Assembly (NCBI GenBank): GCA_012841865.1
Contig: DUTX01000093.1
Span: forward strand, 18,363 to 82,362
Direction of reading: 5' to 3'
Length of the DNA: 64,000 nt
Source: Acholeplasmataceae bacterium
GTDB lineage: Bacteria; Bacillota_I; Bacilli_A; ML615J-28; CAG-698
The notes beneath the pieces are model-generated. The model was not told where the DNA came from. It did not search any database and was given only the letters and a program-made list of their open reading frames with translations. Below are positions 1-9,990 of this stretch, in pieces. The position numbers and the translations under genes are program-made. Every line of letters starts with the position of its first letter. Position 1 is the stretch's first letter.

Positions 1-699
1 ACCGGTAGAATTACTGTTCGGCACCAAGGTGGAGGAAACAAGAGAAAATATCGTATTATTGACTTTAAACGCAATAAGGATGGAATTGTCGGAAGAGTCG
101 CAACGATTGAATATGATCCGAATCGTTCCGCTTTCATTGCTTTGATAAATTATGCCGACGGCGAAAAACGCTATATTCTTGCTCCGAAGGGATTAACCGT
201 AGGCCAAGAAATCTTATCTGGAGACGGTGCCGATATTAAAGTCGGAAACGCTCTGGAATTAAGAAAAATTCCTGTCGGAACATTTGTGCATAACATCGAG
301 CTTAAGCCCGGACATGGCGGTCAATTAGTGCGCGCCGCTGGAACCAGCGCTCAGATTTTAAGTCGCGAAGATAAATATGTCATTATTCGTCTTACCAGCG
401 GTGAAGTCAGAAGAATTCTGAGTAATTGCCGTGCAACAATCGGTGAAGTCGGAAATTCTGATCATGAATTGGTCAATATCGGTAAAGCCGGCAGAAACCG
501 GAAACGTGGCATTCGTCCGACAGTTCGCGGTTCCGCAATGAACCCGGTAGACCACCCGCATGGAGGTGGTGAAGGTCGGGCACCAATCGGACGCAAAGCT
601 CCGATGACCCCCTGGGGCAAGATTGCTATGGGTGTGAAAACTCGAAACGCTAAGAAGAAGTCATCTAACTTAATCGTTAGACGTCGCACACGCAATTAG
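1..699 (+). CDS. rplB: 50S ribosomal protein L2, 5' end missing
   Basis: The reading frame is open from the first base and gives 232 residues, so roughly the first 45 residues of L2 lie outside the window. L2 binds 23S rRNA next to the peptidyl-transferase centre. The C-terminal signature [17 protein letters not shown] is intact, including the His of the HPHGGG loop. The gene ends 14 bases before rpsS, within the S10 operon order rplB-rpsS-rplV-rpsC. An internal ATG at 142 is not a credible start because the homologous frame continues upstream of it. Confidence 0.97.
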   Translation, partial: TGRITVRHQGGGNKRKYRIIDFKRNKDGIVGRVATIEYDPNRSAFIALINYADGEKRYILAPKGLTVGQEILSGDGADIKVGNALELRKIPVGTFVHNIELKPGHGGQLVRAAGTSAQILSREDKYVIIRLTSGEVRRILSNCRATIGEVGNSDHELVNIGKAGRNRKRGIRPTVRGSAMNPVDHPHGGGEGRAPIGRKAPMTPWGKIAMGVKTRNAKKKSSNLIVRRRTRN

Positions 700-713
700 A
701 AAGGAGAACAAAT

Positions 714-992
714 ATGGCACGCTCACTTAAAAAAGGTCCATTTTGTGATGAACATTTGATGAAAAAAGTTATGGCTCAGGCTGACTCTCCAAATAAGAAA
801 GTCATTCAAACCTGGTCCAGACGTTCTACAATTTTCCCTGAATTTATTGGTCATACTATTGCCGTTCATAATGGCAGACAACATGTTCCGGTCTATATAA
901 CTGAAGATATGGTTGGTCATAAACTTGGCGAATTCGCTCCGACCAGAACCTATCGCGGACACGGAAAAGATAAAAAGGCACAGAGGAAATAG
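714..992 (+). CDS. rpsS: 30S ribosomal protein S19
   Basis: This 92-residue protein has the usual S19 length and begins [10 protein letters not shown], the family's conserved N terminus. S19 sits in the 30S head and contacts S13 and 16S rRNA. An AAGGAG site lies 7 bases before the ATG. The gene is 14 bases downstream of rplB and 9 bases upstream of rplV in the S10 operon. The C-terminal motif [12 protein letters not shown] matches the family. Confidence 0.98.
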   Translation: MARSLKKGPFCDEHLMKKVMAQADSPNKKVIQTWSRRSTIFPEFIGHTIAVHNGRQHVPVYITEDMVGHKLGEFAPTRTYRGHGKDKKAQRK

Positions 993-1001
993 GAGGATAG
1001 T

Positions 1002-1337
1002 ATGCAAGCAAAAGCAATAGCAAGAACTGTTCGTATAGCTCCGCGGAAGGTGCGTTTGGTTGTCGATTTGATTCGGGGAAAGAAGCTTTCCGAAGCGGCT
1101 GCGATTCTTCGTCTGACTCCGAAAGCTTCAAGCGTTGTAGTTGAAAAGGTATTAAAATCCGCTGCAGCAAACGCAGTGAATAATTATGATATGGATCAAG
1201 ACACACTCTTTGTAAAAGAGGCGTATGTCAACGAAGGTCCGACATTAAAAAGATATCAACCAAGAGCAAAAGGTAGTGCTGGTTCGATTTTGAAAAGAAC
1301 AAGCCACATCACGATTGTTCTTGAGGAAAGAAAGTAA
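1002..1337 (+). CDS. rplV: 50S ribosomal protein L22
   Basis: L22 is 111 residues here, the normal length. It lines part of the peptide exit tunnel and is the site of macrolide-resistance changes in other bacteria. The frame begins with an [24 protein letters not shown] stretch, and the beta-hairpin region near residues 80-100 ([15 protein letters not shown]) is intact. An AGGAGG site precedes the ATG. Ten bases separate its end from the start of rpsC. Confidence 0.98.
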   Translation: MQAKAIARTVRIAPRKVRLVVDLIRGKKLSEAAAILRLTPKASSVVVEKVLKSAAANAVNNYDMDQDTLFVKEAYVNEGPTLKRYQPRAKGSAGSILKRTSHITIVLEERK

Positions 1338-1347
1338 GGAGGAACTC

Positions 1348-2004
1348 ATGGGACAAAAAGTTAGCCCGATAGGCTTTAGATTAGGAATCATCCGCGATTG
1401 GGATTCCAAATGGTATGCAAGTAAAAGAGAAGTTCCTGCGCTTTTACATGAAGATCTGAAAATTCGTCAATACATTGAAGAATTTTATAAAAAAGCATAT
1501 GTGTCAAAAGTTGAAATTGAAAGAACCAAGACCAAAATTATGCTGACTATCTATACAGCAAAACCGGGTGTCGTTATTGGCCGCGAAGGAAGCATTAAAA
1601 ACCAAGTAGTACAGTATTTGGAAAAATTGACTGGCAAAACCGTGTTTTTGACTGTTGCAGAAATTAGAAATCCAGATTTGGATGCGACTTTAGTTGCCAG
1701 AAACATTGCTGAACAGCTTGAAAATCGTGCTTCTTTCAGACGTGTTCAAAAGATGGCAATCCAAAGAGCTATGAGAGCTGGGGGCAAGGGAATTAAAACT
1801 CTTGTGTCAGGCCGACTCGGCGGCGCAGAAATGGCGCGCAGCGAAGGTTATAACGAAGGAACAGTTCCTTTGCATACCTTAAGAGCCGATATTGATTACG
1901 CCATAGCCGAAGCGCTTACGACTTATGGTAAACTTGGCGTAAAAGTCTGGATTTACAAAGGAGAAGTCCTGCCTGCGAAAAAGGCTAAGAAGGAGGAAGA
2001 ATAA
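1348..2004 (+). CDS. rpsC: 30S ribosomal protein S3
   Basis: S3 is 218 residues and begins [13 protein letters not shown], the canonical N terminus, so I chose the ATG at 1348 over an upstream TTG at 1315 that would add eleven unrelated residues overlapping rplV. AAGGAGG lies 6 bases upstream. The KH RNA-binding core is visible in [11 protein letters not shown] (about residues 72-82). S3 is in the 30S head and contributes to mRNA entry. The C terminus ends in a short Lys/Glu-rich tail. Confidence 0.98.
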   Translation: MGQKVSPIGFRLGIIRDWDSKWYASKREVPALLHEDLKIRQYIEEFYKKAYVSKVEIERTKTKIMLTIYTAKPGVVIGREGSIKNQVVQYLEKLTGKTVFLTVAEIRNPDLDATLVARNIAEQLENRASFRRVQKMAIQRAMRAGGKGIKTLVSGRLGGAEMARSEGYNEGTVPLHTLRADIDYAIAEALTTYGKLGVKVWIYKGEVLPAKKAKKEEE

Positions 2005-2006
2005 TT

Positions 2007-2423
2007 ATGTTGATGCCGAAAAGAACAAAATATCGTCGTCCTCATCGCGTTAGCTATGAAGGAAAAGCCAAAGGCGCGAAGACACTTAATTTCGGCGAAT
2101 ACGGCCTTCAAGCTTTGGATGGCGCTTGGATTACTTCTCAACAAATCGAAGCTGCTCGTATTGCCATGACTCGTTATATGAAACGTGTCGGTAACGTCTA
2201 TATTCGAATTTTCCCGCATATGGCTAAAACTAAAAAGCCTTTGGAAGTTCGGATGGGTGGAGGTAAAGGATCGCCCGAGGGCTTTGTTGCGGTAGTAAAA
2301 AAGGGAACAATTATGTTTGAACTCGGTGGCGTTGATGAAGAAATTGCTCGTGAAGCGCTTCGTCTTGCATCTCATAAATTGCCGGTTAAAACAAAAGTGA
2401 TTGTAAAAGAAAGTGGTGAATAA
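2007..2423 (+). CDS. rplP: 50S ribosomal protein L16
   Basis: L16, 138 residues, begins [14 protein letters not shown]. Two in-frame ATGs (2007 and 2013) are possible. I chose 2007 because Bacillus L16 begins MLLPKRVKYRR and because the AGGAGG at 1991 has a 10-base spacing to it. L16 helps organise the A-site side of the 50S subunit near 5S rRNA. The [12 protein letters not shown] motif is present. Only 2 bases separate its stop codon from rpmC. Confidence 0.97.
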   Translation: MLMPKRTKYRRPHRVSYEGKAKGAKTLNFGEYGLQALDGAWITSQQIEAARIAMTRYMKRVGNVYIRIFPHMAKTKKPLEVRMGGGKGSPEGFVAVVKKGTIMFELGGVDEEIAREALRLASHKLPVKTKVIVKESGE

Positions 2424-2425
2424 TA

Positions 2426-2674
2426 ATGGCAAAAAAAGTTAAAAAAATTAGCGCCGTTGAAAAAGTGGTTAGAGAGTCGGAAACCGACAAAATCAGAAAA
2501 TTAGATGACACCACAATTGAAAAGAATATTCGTGAATTAAAGCAAGAATTATTCAATTTGCGTTTTCAGGCTGCAGTCGGAAAATTGGAAAATACTGCTC
2601 AAATCGGTAAAACGAAAAAACAGATTGCCAGGATGAAAACCGTTCTGACTGAACGCAAGAATGCTCTAAATTAG
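2426..2674 (+). CDS. rpmC: 50S ribosomal protein L29 with N-terminal extension
   Basis: The L29 core ([16 protein letters not shown] and the QIARMKTVL helix) occupies about residues 30-80. The protein is 82 residues rather than the usual 62-68, because about 20 Lys- and Glu-rich residues (starting [14 protein letters not shown]) precede the core. The first ATG directly follows rplP, whose end carries a GTGGTGAA-type ribosome-binding site, so the extension is probably translated. L29 lies beside the exit tunnel, where SRP and trigger factor dock. Confidence 0.95.
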   Translation: MAKKVKKISAVEKVVRESETDKIRKLDDTTIEKNIRELKQELFNLRFQAAVGKLENTAQIGKTKKQIARMKTVLTERKNALN

Positions 2675-2684
2675 GAGGCAAATA

Positions 2685-2945
2685 ATGGAAAGAAATACAA
2701 GAAAAGTCCATATCGGTAAAGTTGTTTCCGATAAAGCTGATAAAACAATCAAAGTAGCGATAACTACTTATCGGCGTCATCCCTTATATGGGAAACGGTT
2801 AAAATTTACAAGGAAATTGACTGCTCATGACGAAAATAACGAAGCCAGAGTCGGTGATATCGTAAAGGTAATGGAAACAAGACCGTTATCTAAGACCAAA
2901 CATTACAGGCTGTTAGAAATCCTTGGGCACGCCAATAACGCGTAA
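2685..2945 (+). CDS. rpsQ: 30S ribosomal protein S17
   Basis: S17 is 86 residues, the usual size, with the OB-fold motif [16 protein letters not shown] near the N terminus and an [13 protein letters not shown] motif near the C terminus. It is a primary 16S rRNA binder in the 30S body. An AGGAGG site lies just upstream. It is followed by rplN after 15 bases, the standard L29-S17-L14 order. Confidence 0.98.
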   Translation: MERNTRKVHIGKVVSDKADKTIKVAITTYRRHPLYGKRLKFTRKLTAHDENNEARVGDIVKVMETRPLSKTKHYRLLEILGHANNA

Positions 2946-2960
2946 AGGAGGAAAATTGTT

Positions 2961-3329
2961 ATGATACAACAAGAAACCAGACTAAAAGTCGCCGATAATT
3001 CGGGAGCCAAAGAAATCCTCACAATTAAGGTTCTTGGCGGAACATCCCGTCGTTATGCCAATATTGGTGATGTCATTGTCGCAACGGTCAAATCAGCCGT
3101 TCCCGGCAGTGCTGTTAAAAAAGGCGAGATTGTAAAAGCGGTAATCGTCCGGACCAAAACCGGTTTGAGAAGAAGCGACGGCACTTATATTAAATTTGAT
3201 GATAATGCTGCCGTTCTGATTCGCGAAGATAAGACTCCGCGCGGAACCAGAATTTTCGGTCCTGTCGCTCGGGAATTGCGCGAAAAACAATATATGAAAA
3301 TTATCTCGTTGGCTCCTGAGGTTCTATAA
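2961..3329 (+). CDS. rplN: 50S ribosomal protein L14
   Basis: L14 is 122 residues and begins [18 protein letters not shown], the highly conserved family start. It lies at the subunit interface and is the docking site for RsfS in other bacteria. The internal [13 protein letters not shown] and the C-terminal [20 protein letters not shown] motif are intact. AAGGAGG precedes the ATG. Confidence 0.99.
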   Translation: MIQQETRLKVADNSGAKEILTIKVLGGTSRRYANIGDVIVATVKSAVPGSAVKKGEIVKAVIVRTKTGLRRSDGTYIKFDDNAAVLIREDKTPRGTRIFGPVARELREKQYMKIISLAPEVL

Positions 3330-3339
3330 GGAGGATCAT

Positions 3340-3651
3340 ATGAAAATTAAAAAAGGTGATACAGTAAAAGTAATTGCGGGAGATAGCAAAGGTAAAACCG
3401 GTAAGGTCTTACATGTTCTCGCAAAGAAGAATCGTGTTATTGTTGAGGGTGTAAACATTGTATCTCGACACCAAAGACCGTCCAATGCGCATCCGGATGG
3501 CGGTATTATTAAAAAAGAAGCTCCGATTCACATTTCTAATGTGCAACTCGTTGACCCGGAAACAAACGAAGCAACCAAAGTTGGTTATAAGTTTGATGAT
3601 GGTAAAAAACTCCGCTATGCTAAGAAATCCGGAAAAGCGTTGGATAAGTAG
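3340..3651 (+). CDS. rplX: 50S ribosomal protein L24
   Basis: L24, 103 residues, carries the KOW motif at its N terminus ([19 protein letters not shown], about residues 6-24). It is an early assembly initiator on 23S rRNA. The [13 protein letters not shown] segment follows the central [11 protein letters not shown] stretch as expected. It has an AGGAGG site and lies 10 bases after rplN. Confidence 0.98.
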   Translation: MKIKKGDTVKVIAGDSKGKTGKVLHVLAKKNRVIVEGVNIVSRHQRPSNAHPDGGIIKKEAPIHISNVQLVDPETNEATKVGYKFDDGKKLRYAKKSGKALDK

Positions 3652-3663
3652 GAGGAATAAACT

Positions 3664-4206
3664 ATGAACCGTGTTCTAAAAGAATATATGGAAAATGTCA
3701 GACCGGCATTGATGAAGAAATTCTCATATACATCAATCATGCAAGTACCGAAAATTGAGAAGATTGTTGTGAATATGGGAGTAGGCGATGCGATTCAAAA
3801 TTCTAAACTTTTGGATGCCGCAGTCGAAGACCTTACTCAAATCACCGGACAAAGGCCGGTAGTTACTAAAGCCAAGAAATCAATTGCAAACTTTAAATTA
3901 CGTCAAAATGTTGCGATTGGATGCAAAGTCACTCTCCGCGGGGAAAGAATGTATCATTTCTTTGATAAACTTATCTCCATCGCTCTTCCGCGCGTTAGGG
4001 ACTTCAGAGGCCTTAGTAAGGATTCCTTTGATGGCCGTGGAAATTACACTATTGGCATTAAGGAGCAATTAATTTTCCCCGAAATCAATTATGACAAAGT
4101 TCTGAAGATTCGCGGCATGGACATTGTAATTGTTACCACTGCCAAAACCGACGAGGAAGGCCGTGAACTCTTGAGTTTACTGGGCTTGCCTTTTAGGAAA
4201 CAGTAA
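3664..4206 (+). CDS. rplE: 50S ribosomal protein L5
   Basis: L5 is 180 residues. It binds 5S rRNA in the central protuberance. Family motifs are present: [15 protein letters not shown] near residue 30, [16 protein letters not shown] near residue 60, and [21 protein letters not shown] at the C terminus (written here in part). An AGGAGG site sits 6 bases before the ATG, and rpsN follows after 12 bases. Confidence 0.98.
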   Translation: MNRVLKEYMENVRPALMKKFSYTSIMQVPKIEKIVVNMGVGDAIQNSKLLDAAVEDLTQITGQRPVVTKAKKSIANFKLRQNVAIGCKVTLRGERMYHFFDKLISIALPRVRDFRGLSKDSFDGRGNYTIGIKEQLIFPEINYDKVLKIRGMDIVIVTTAKTDEEGRELLSLLGLPFRKQ

Positions 4207-4218
4207 AGGAGTAAAACT

Positions 4219-4404
4219 ATGGCTAAAAAATCATTAAGAATCAAAACCCAAAGAAAAGCGAAATTCAAAGTTCGCACATATACTCGTTGCGAGCGTTGTG
4301 GAAGACCGCACGCCGTATTGCGTAAATTTAAATTATGCCGTATCTGCTTTAGAGAACTAGCGCACAAGGGCCAAATCCCGGGCGTTACTAAAGCTAGCTG
4401 GTAA
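4219..4404 (+). CDS. rpsN: 30S ribosomal protein S14, zinc-binding type
   Basis: This is the short, 61-residue S14 with a zinc ribbon: CERCGRP (residues 24-30) and CRICF (about residues 40-44) supply four cysteines. Such C+ forms are the default S14 in Firmicutes operons. Some genomes hold a cysteine-free copy under Zur control elsewhere, which cannot be judged here. S14 is in the 30S head. AAGGAG lies 7 bases upstream. Confidence 0.98.
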   Translation: MAKKSLRIKTQRKAKFKVRTYTRCERCGRPHAVLRKFKLCRICFRELAHKGQIPGVTKASW

Positions 4405-4429
4405 TTTATATTGGAAGGAGGCCATCTAA

Positions 4430-4828
4430 ATGGTAATGACTGATCCAATTGCTGATATGCTTACACGTATTCGTAATGCCAATCAAAGAAAGCATGAATA
4501 TGTCGAGATTCCAGCATCTAAACTTATGTATGAAATATTAAAAGTGATTAAAAACGAAGGTTACATCTATGATGTCGAGTTCATCCCCAATGATAAACAA
4601 GGCATTTTGAAGGTAACACTGAAATATACTGAGCAAAAAGACAGAGTAATCAAGGGGTTAAAGAGAATTTCCAAGCCCGGACTCAGAATTTATGCGAAAG
4701 CGGCGGAAATGCCTAAGGTATTAAACGGCTTAGGTATTGCCATTGTATCTACATCAAACGGAGTCATGACTGACAGCGAAGCCCGGAAACTTAATATCGG
4801 TGGCGAAGTCCTGGCCTATGTTTGGTAG
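4430..4828 (+). CDS. rpsH: 30S ribosomal protein S8
   Basis: S8 is 132 residues and begins [18 protein letters not shown], identical in pattern to Bacillus S8, which fixes the start at 4430. S8 binds the central domain of 16S rRNA and represses the spc operon in Escherichia coli. The C-terminal [14 protein letters not shown] motif is present. A GGAGGCC site precedes the start. The 25 bases after rpsN are one of the larger gaps of this operon. Confidence 0.98.
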   Translation: MVMTDPIADMLTRIRNANQRKHEYVEIPASKLMYEILKVIKNEGYIYDVEFIPNDKQGILKVTLKYTEQKDRVIKGLKRISKPGLRIYAKAAEMPKVLNGLGIAIVSTSNGVMTDSEARKLNIGGEVLAYVW

Positions 4829-4842
4829 TAAGGAGGAAGAAT

Positions 4843-5382
4843 ATGTCACGAATCGGAAATAAATCTATTAAGCTGGAACAAGGCGTAACGGTAACCGTCA
4901 GCCCCGATAATCTGGTAGAAGTAAAAGGTCCGAAAGGGACGATTTCCTATACTTTTCATAAGGACATCAAGGTTGAAGTTGAGGGCGATGAAGTAAAAGT
5001 CATTCGTCCGAGCGACTCAATCCAACATCGTGAGTTGCACGGAACCACAAGGTCGCTCCTTGACAATATGGTTCAAGGTGTAACCGCAGGTTTTTTGAAA
5101 ATCCTGGAGATTCACGGAACCGGATATCGGGCTACTTTAAGAGGAAATACTCTGGTGGTTAATGCCGGTTATTCTCAACCGAGAGAACTGGCGATTCCGG
5201 AAGGAATTACTGTTAATGTTCCGACCCCAACAGAAATCCAAGTGAGCGGCATTGACCGTCAGGCTGTTGGTCAGTTTGCGGCAGAAATCAGAAGTATCAG
5301 AAAGCCGGAACCTTATCTCGGTAAGGGTATCAGGTATCGAGGCGAAGTCGTACGCCGCAAAGAAGGAAAGAAAGCTAAGTAA
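4843..5382 (+). CDS. rplF: 50S ribosomal protein L6
   Basis: L6 has 179 residues from the ATG at 4843 (MSRIGNKSIKL). A TTG at 4822 would add seven residues that overlap rpsH and would ignore the AAGGAGGA at 4830, so I rejected it. The two L6 folds are visible, ending with IRKPEPYLGKGIRY, the conserved C-terminal rRNA-contact motif. L6 supports elongation-factor docking near the sarcin-ricin loop. Confidence 0.98.
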   Translation: MSRIGNKSIKLEQGVTVTVSPDNLVEVKGPKGTISYTFHKDIKVEVEGDEVKVIRPSDSIQHRELHGTTRSLLDNMVQGVTAGFLKILEIHGTGYRATLRGNTLVVNAGYSQPRELAIPEGITVNVPTPTEIQVSGIDRQAVGQFAAEIRSIRKPEPYLGKGIRYRGEVVRRKEGKKAK

Positions 5383-5400
5383 GAAGGAGACGAAAAGGAA

Positions 5401-5763
5401 ATGATTAATAAAAAATCTCGTAATGATGCTCGTATACTCCGTCATTTGCGAATCAGACAAAAAATCCAAGGCACGTCTTCTAAACCGCGATTGAGTGTGT
5501 TCCGTTCTAATTCCCACATTTATGCTCAAGTGATAGATGACGAAAAAGGCATCACTTTGGTAAGTGCATCCAGCATTGACAAAGAATTAAAATTAGAAAA
5601 GGGCTCGAATATCGAGGCTGCTAAACAAGTTGGGGCCTTGGTTTCGAAGCGAGCTTTGGAAAAGAAAATTGAGAATGTGGTTTTTGACCGCGGCGGATAT
5701 TTATTCCACGGCCGAGTCAAAGCGTTGGCTGATGCCGCCAGAGCCGCAGGCTTGAAGTTCTAG
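5401..5763 (+). CDS. rplR: 50S ribosomal protein L18
   Basis: L18 is 120 residues and binds 5S rRNA together with L5. The [18 protein letters not shown] motif (about residues 28-45) and the C-terminal [20 protein letters not shown] segment match the family. The start follows a GAAGGAGACGAAAAGGA ribosome-binding region. It is 12 bases upstream of rpsE. Confidence 0.98.
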   Translation: MINKKSRNDARILRHLRIRQKIQGTSSKPRLSVFRSNSHIYAQVIDDEKGITLVSASSIDKELKLEKGSNIEAAKQVGALVSKRALEKKIENVVFDRGGYLFHGRVKALADAARAAGLKF

Positions 5764-5775
5764 GAGGATATAAGA

Positions 5776-6294
5776 ATGCGTCAAGATAAAAGAAAAAGAA
5801 ATTTTCAAGTTCAAGAAAAGCAATTTGAAGAAAGAGTAGTTAGTATAAATCATATTGCAAAGGTTGTTAAAGGCGGTCGTCGTTATCGTTTTAACGCCGT
5901 TGTCGTCGTTGGCGACAAAAAAGGAAGAGTCGGAATGGGAACCGGAAAGGCAATTGAAATTCCCGATGCCATCAAAAAGGCGGTTGAGGATGCGAAAAAG
6001 AATCTGATCAAGGTTCCTGTAATTAACGGGACAATTCCTCACGAAATTACCGGCGTTCATGGTGCCGGGCGAGTATTCTTAAAGCCTGCTGTTCAAGGAA
6101 CGGGAGTTATTGCCGGCGGACCGGTCCGTGCGGTTGTGGAACTGGCCGGAATTGAAAACATTGTTTCTAAATCTTTGGGTTCAAATACTCCGGTAAATAT
6201 TGTCAGAGCCACAATTAACGGCTTAAATGAACTCAGAACTGTTGAAGATGTTGCCTTGCTTAGAGATAAGAAACCTGAGGAGATAATAGGATAG
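5776..6294 (+). CDS. rpsE: 30S ribosomal protein S5
   Basis: S5 is 172 residues and lies on the solvent side of the 30S subunit near the decoding site. The double-stranded RNA-binding N domain contains [20 protein letters not shown] (about residues 35-54) and [17 protein letters not shown] follows. The C-terminal domain has the NVVKA-like region ([14 protein letters not shown]). It has an AGGAGG site and is followed one base after its stop codon by rpmD. Confidence 0.98.
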   Translation: MRQDKRKRNFQVQEKQFEERVVSINHIAKVVKGGRRYRFNAVVVVGDKKGRVGMGTGKAIEIPDAIKKAVEDAKKNLIKVPVINGTIPHEITGVHGAGRVFLKPAVQGTGVIAGGPVRAVVELAGIENIVSKSLGSNTPVNIVRATINGLNELRTVEDVALLRDKKPEEIIG

Positions 6295-6295
6295 T

Positions 6296-6475
6296 ATGAA
6301 AGAAAAGTACATAACTATTAAACTGAAGAAAAGTCCGATTGGACGTAAACCTAATCAAGTGAAAACATTGAAAGCTCTAGGCTTAACCAAGATTAATCAG
6401 GAAGTAAAACGCCCTGATAATGAAGCTGTTCGAGGAATGATTGCTACTGTCAGTCATTTAATCGAAGTATTATAG
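6296..6475 (+). CDS. rpmD: 50S ribosomal protein L30
   Basis: This 59-residue gene starts one base after rpsE and ends before rplO. The translation begins [20 protein letters not shown] and contains [13 protein letters not shown], the L30 signature, and its length is that of bacterial L30. The ribosome-binding site (GAGG plus AATAGGA) lies inside the rpsE end, so translation is probably coupled. The S5-L30-L15 order is universal in Firmicutes. Confidence 0.97.
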   Translation: MKEKYITIKLKKSPIGRKPNQVKTLKALGLTKINQEVKRPDNEAVRGMIATVSHLIEVL

Positions 6476-6484
6476 GAGGCGCAT

Positions 6485-6925
6485 ATGAAATTACATGAAT
6501 TACAACCGGTTCCAGGTGCGAGAAAAACGCGGAAACGTGTCGGCCGCGGAACGGGCAGCGGAATGGGAAAGACCAGCACTCGCGGACATAAAGGTCAAAA
6601 TTCTAGAAGCGGTGGCGGTGTCAGACTCGGTTTCGAAGGTGGCCAAACCCCTTTATTCAAGAGATTGCCCAAACGCGGATTCACTAACATTAACCGCGTT
6701 GAATATAATATAGTTAATCTAGAACAGTTGAATGATTTCAAAGAGGGAACAAAGGTTGATTCTAAAAAACTAGTTAAAAAAGGCTTAATCAAAGAAAATA
6801 ACAAAAAGATTAAGATTTTAGGAAATGGCAAACTGAATGTAAAATTAACTGTTGTCGCACACAAGTTTTCTAAATCAGCTGAAAAAGGGATTCTCGAGGC
6901 TGGTGGAACAATCGAGGTGATTTAA
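6485..6925 (+). CDS. rplO: 50S ribosomal protein L15
   Basis: L15 is 146 residues, beginning [20 protein letters not shown], with the Gly/Arg-rich segment [19 protein letters not shown] at residues 20-40 and the [17 protein letters not shown] motif. It is a late-assembling 50S protein. An AGGAGG site overlaps the end of rpmD's intergenic spacer. Its stop codon TAA directly abuts the ATG of secY. Confidence 0.98.
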   Translation: MKLHELQPVPGARKTRKRVGRGTGSGMGKTSTRGHKGQNSRSGGGVRLGFEGGQTPLFKRLPKRGFTNINRVEYNIVNLEQLNDFKEGTKVDSKKLVKKGLIKENNKKIKILGNGKLNVKLTVVAHKFSKSAEKGILEAGGTIEVI

Positions 6926-8203
6926 ATGGCAATCAAAAACAAGAAAGTAATATTAAGTGTTCTGTATACGGCCTTAATTTTGCTTATCTGGCGACTTGCT
7001 TATCACATCCAAATCCCATTACTTGACAGAACTTTAATTACTTCAAGAGAATCGATGTTCGGCTTTTTGGATGTATTTAGCGGCGGCGCCCTATCCAACT
7101 ATTCAATTGTTGCTTTGGGTGTTTCCCCCTACATTACCGCATCCATTGTCGTTAACTTATTACAAATGGACATCGTGCCGGCCTTTAAAGAATGGGCTGA
7201 AGAAGGGGAAGTCGGAAAGAAAAAGCTTAATCAGGTTACCAGATATCTGGCCCTGGCTCTTGCTTTTATTCAAGCGCTGACCATCACTTTGGGTATTACT
7301 GCTTATTATGGCGGCGATATCTTCCAAATCGGTGTTGAGGTCAATGCGTTTGGTTATGTCTTTCTCGCTCTCATTATGACTGCCGGAACTGCATTTGTTT
7401 TATGGCTTGCGGAAAAGATTACAATGAAAGGAATCGGTAACGGGACTTCGATGTTTATCGTCGCTGGTATCGTTGCAGGGTTCCCGACTATGATTAACGA
7501 CCTTCTCAAACTATATATCCTTAATCCTGAGGGTAATTCCGTGGGTGATATTTTTATCTTTTTCGGCGTAATATTAATATTGATATTGATTATTGTTGGC
7601 ATTGTCTTTATGGAAGCAGCCCAAAGAAAAATACCGATTCAGTATGCGAATCGTCCTGCATCCGCTCAATTCCGCGGTCGCTCCGATTCCAACATTCCGA
7701 TTAAACTGAATTCGGCTTCCGTAATTCCAGTTATTTTTGCCAGTACATTAATGAGTTTGCCGACAACGGTTGTTAACTTCTTAGACCCAACCCCGGTAAC
7801 TTATTGGATCAATCAAATCTTTAATTATACCGAACCAATCGGGTTTGCGGTATATATCATTTTAATTTTCATCTTCTCGTTCTTCTATTCATTCTTACAA
7901 ATGAATCCGGAAAAGATTTCCGAGAATTTACAGAAGCAAAACGCTTATGTGCCCGGAATCAGACCGGGAGCGGAAACTGCATCCTATATTTCTCGGGTTT
8001 TGTTTAAAATAACCATTATCGGCGCAACTTATCTCTCGCTTGTTGCTTCGATTCCGATTATTATGGGTTATATTTTTGAACTTCCGGCTACGGTTAGGCT
8101 TGGCGGAACCAGCTTAATCATTGTTGTCGGTGTTGCTATTGAGACAGCAAAACAACTGAAGACCCAAAGTCAAGAAAGACAATATCGGGGCTTCATGGAT
8201 TGA
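6926..8203 (+). CDS. secY: Preprotein translocase channel subunit SecY
   Basis: SecY is the pore of the Sec translocon in the cytoplasmic membrane. The 425-residue protein has about ten transmembrane segments. Landmarks are PYITASIVVNLLQ near residue 70, GIGNGTSMFI near 170, and the cytosolic C5 loop with NPEKISENLQKQNAYVPGIRPG near 330, written here only in outline. The C terminus YRGFMD is typical. It ends in TGA, so TGA is a stop codon in this organism. It starts immediately after the rplO stop and precedes adk by 10 bases. Confidence 0.98.
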   Translation: MAIKNKKVILSVLYTALILLIWRLAYHIQIPLLDRTLITSRESMFGFLDVFSGGALSNYSIVALGVSPYITASIVVNLLQMDIVPAFKEWAEEGEVGKKKLNQVTRYLALALAFIQALTITLGITAYYGGDIFQIGVEVNAFGYVFLALIMTAGTAFVLWLAEKITMKGIGNGTSMFIVAGIVAGFPTMINDLLKLYILNPEGNSVGDIFIFFGVILILILIIVGIVFMEAAQRKIPIQYANRPASAQFRGRSDSNIPIKLNSASVIPVIFASTLMSLPTTVVNFLDPTPVTYWINQIFNYTEPIGFAVYIILIFIFSFFYSFLQMNPEKISENLQKQNAYVPGIRPGAETASYISRVLFKITIIGATYLSLVASIPIIMGYIFELPATVRLGGTSLIIVVGVAIETAKQLKTQSQERQYRGFMD

Positions 8204-8213
8204 TTGAGGTAAT

Positions 8214-8861
8214 ATGCGATTATTGATAATGGGTCCACCGGGAGCCGGAAAAGGCTCTCAGGCGGAACTAATTAAAAAGCATTTTTCGTTTCCCCATATT
8301 TCAACCGGAGATATGTTTCGGGAAGCAATTGCCAAGAAAACACCGACGGGACTTCTTGCAAAGTCATACATTGATAAAGGCGAGCTTGTCCCCGATGAAG
8401 TTACGATTGAACTGGTTCGCGGAAGGCTTCAGGAACCGGATGCTGAACAAGGCTTCCTTCTTGACGGCTTTCCCAGAACCATTATCCAAGCTGATATGTT
8501 AGAAGAAATATTAAAAGAAAACCAAATTAGGATTGATCTTGTTATTAATTTGGTTGTAGAAGATGAGGTTTTAATTAAAAGAATATCCGGTCGTCGCATC
8601 TGCAAATCCTGCGGAGCTACTTATCATGTTGAAACGAAGAAGCCGAAAGTGATTGATAGATGTGATGAATGTCAAGGAGAATTGTTCCAACGCGCCGATG
8701 ATAACGAAGAAACGGTTAAGAATCGGCTTGACGTTTATTACCGGCAAACGGAACCTTTACTTTCCTATTATCGAAAGAAAGGTTTACTGAAAAATATTGA
8801 TGGAGAAGGAAGCATTGAGGCAATCTTTGCTGAGATTAAAGCGATTTTGGGAGGAATTTAA
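8214..8861 (+). CDS. adk: Adenylate kinase, zinc-LID form
   Basis: Catalyses ATP + AMP to 2 ADP. The P-loop [10 protein letters not shown] is at residues 7-16 and the AMP-binding [14 protein letters not shown] region follows. The long LID domain carries a four-cysteine zinc site (CKSC near residue 126 and CDEC near residue 146), as in Gram-positive adenylate kinases. The length of 215 residues is standard. The TAA stop shares one base with the ATG of map (TAATG), indicating translational coupling. Confidence 0.98.
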   Translation: MRLLIMGPPGAGKGSQAELIKKHFSFPHISTGDMFREAIAKKTPTGLLAKSYIDKGELVPDEVTIELVRGRLQEPDAEQGFLLDGFPRTIIQADMLEEILKENQIRIDLVINLVVEDEVLIKRISGRRICKSCGATYHVETKKPKVIDRCDECQGELFQRADDNEETVKNRLDVYYRQTEPLLSYYRKKGLLKNIDGEGSIEAIFAEIKAILGGI

Positions 8862-9616
8862 TGATTTCAATTAAAAGTCAAAGGGAAATCGAGTTGATGA
8901 AAGAAGCCGGTAGAATTGTCGCTCTGGCATTTAAAAAGATTGAAGAGGCGATCAAACCCGGAATATCAACCTATGACTTGGATAAAATCGCCGAAGAAAC
9001 GATTCGGGAGCATGATGCCACACCATCTTTTAAGGGCTATAACGGCTTCCCTGGATCGATATGTGCTTCCATAAATAATGTCGTTATTCACGGCATACCA
9101 AGTAAGGAAATTATTTTAAAACATGGTGATATTATTTCTATAGATATCGGTGCATGTTACAAAGGCTATCACGGCGACAGCGCTAAAACCTTTGCTGTCG
9201 GCGAAATCAGCGAAGCAAGAAAGAAGCTTCTTGAAGTGACTGAACAAGCACTGTATGCCGGGCTTGCCTTCGCCAAACCTGCTAACCGATTATCCGATAT
9301 TTCGCATGCAATCGAACAATATGTTATAAATAATGGTTTTAGCGTTGTTAAAGACTTCACCGGACACGGAGTCGGTCGTAAACTTCATGAAGATCCGATG
9401 ATCCCCAATTTCGGTAGCCCCGGTTTCGGTCCCGTTTTAAAACCGGGTATGACTTTGGCTATCGAACCGATGGTAAATATGGGAAGCTTTGAAGTTGAAA
9501 TTCTAGATGACGACTGGACAACGGTGACACGGGACGGATCTGATTCGGCTCATTTTGAACACACCATTGTGATTACGGATACCGGATATAACATCTTAAC
9601 AAAGGAGGGCGAGTGA
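8861..9616 (+). CDS. map: Methionine aminopeptidase, type I
   Basis: Removes the N-terminal methionine from nascent proteins. The 251-residue pita-bread fold has the metal ligands in the expected order: Asp in [18 protein letters not shown] (two Asp), His in [11 protein letters not shown], Glu in AIEPMV, and Glu in FEHTIVIT. No N-terminal zinc extension is present, so it is type Ia. It overlaps adk by one base and its TGA stop abuts infA. Confidence 0.98.
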   Translation: MISIKSQREIELMKEAGRIVALAFKKIEEAIKPGISTYDLDKIAEETIREHDATPSFKGYNGFPGSICASINNVVIHGIPSKEIILKHGDIISIDIGACYKGYHGDSAKTFAVGEISEARKKLLEVTEQALYAGLAFAKPANRLSDISHAIEQYVINNGFSVVKDFTGHGVGRKLHEDPMIPNFGSPGFGPVLKPGMTLAIEPMVNMGSFEVEILDDDWTTVTRDGSDSAHFEHTIVITDTGYNILTKEGE

Positions 9617-9835
9617 ATGTCAAAAGGCGATACTATAGAAGTAAGAGGGACAGTTACAGAAGTCCTTCCCAATACGATCTTTAGGGTCACATTGGAGAAC
9701 GGGCATCAAATTTTGGCTCACGTTTCTGGTAAAATTCGTATGAATTTCATAACCATTTTACCAGGTGATAAAGTAACTGTTGAACTTTCACCATATGATT
9801 TAACACGTGGCCGCATTACTTATCGTCATAAGTAA
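9617..9835 (+). CDS. infA: Translation initiation factor IF-1
   Basis: IF-1 is 72 residues with an S1/OB fold. The frame begins [20 protein letters not shown] and includes [19 protein letters not shown] and the [14 protein letters not shown] end, all characteristic. It binds the 30S A site during initiation. The ATG follows the map stop codon directly, with GGAGGG inside the map end as the ribosome-binding site. Confidence 0.99.
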   Translation: MSKGDTIEVRGTVTEVLPNTIFRVTLENGHQILAHVSGKIRMNFITILPGDKVTVELSPYDLTRGRITYRHK

Positions 9836-9861
9836 TTTTCCGAAATAAAGGAGGAAATATA

Positions 9862-9975
9862 ATGAAGGTTAGACCATCAGTAAAACCAATTTGTGATCAA
9901 TGCAAAGTGATTAAACGTCACGGAAAAGTTATGGTTATTTGTAAAAATCCAAAACATAAACAAAAACAAGGATAA
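9862..9975 (+). CDS. rpmJ: 50S ribosomal protein L36, zinc-ribbon form
   Basis: A 37-residue gene between infA and rpsM. The sequence [19 protein letters not shown] followed by a second Cys and an NPKHKQKQG end is L36, with zinc ligands at Cys11, Cys14, Cys27 and the final His. An AAGGAGGA lies 6-8 bases upstream. The infA-rpmJ-rpsM-rpsK-rpoA-rplQ order is that of Bacillus. Confidence 0.98.
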   Translation: MKVRPSVKPICDQCKVIKRHGKVMVICKNPKHKQKQG

Positions 9976-9990
9976 TCAGGAGGTGCAAAA

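Noticed and set aside
1953..2432. Reverse-strand open frame of 159 codons opposite rplP
   Set aside because: Antisense to a ribosomal protein gene and without any recognisable product or start signal.
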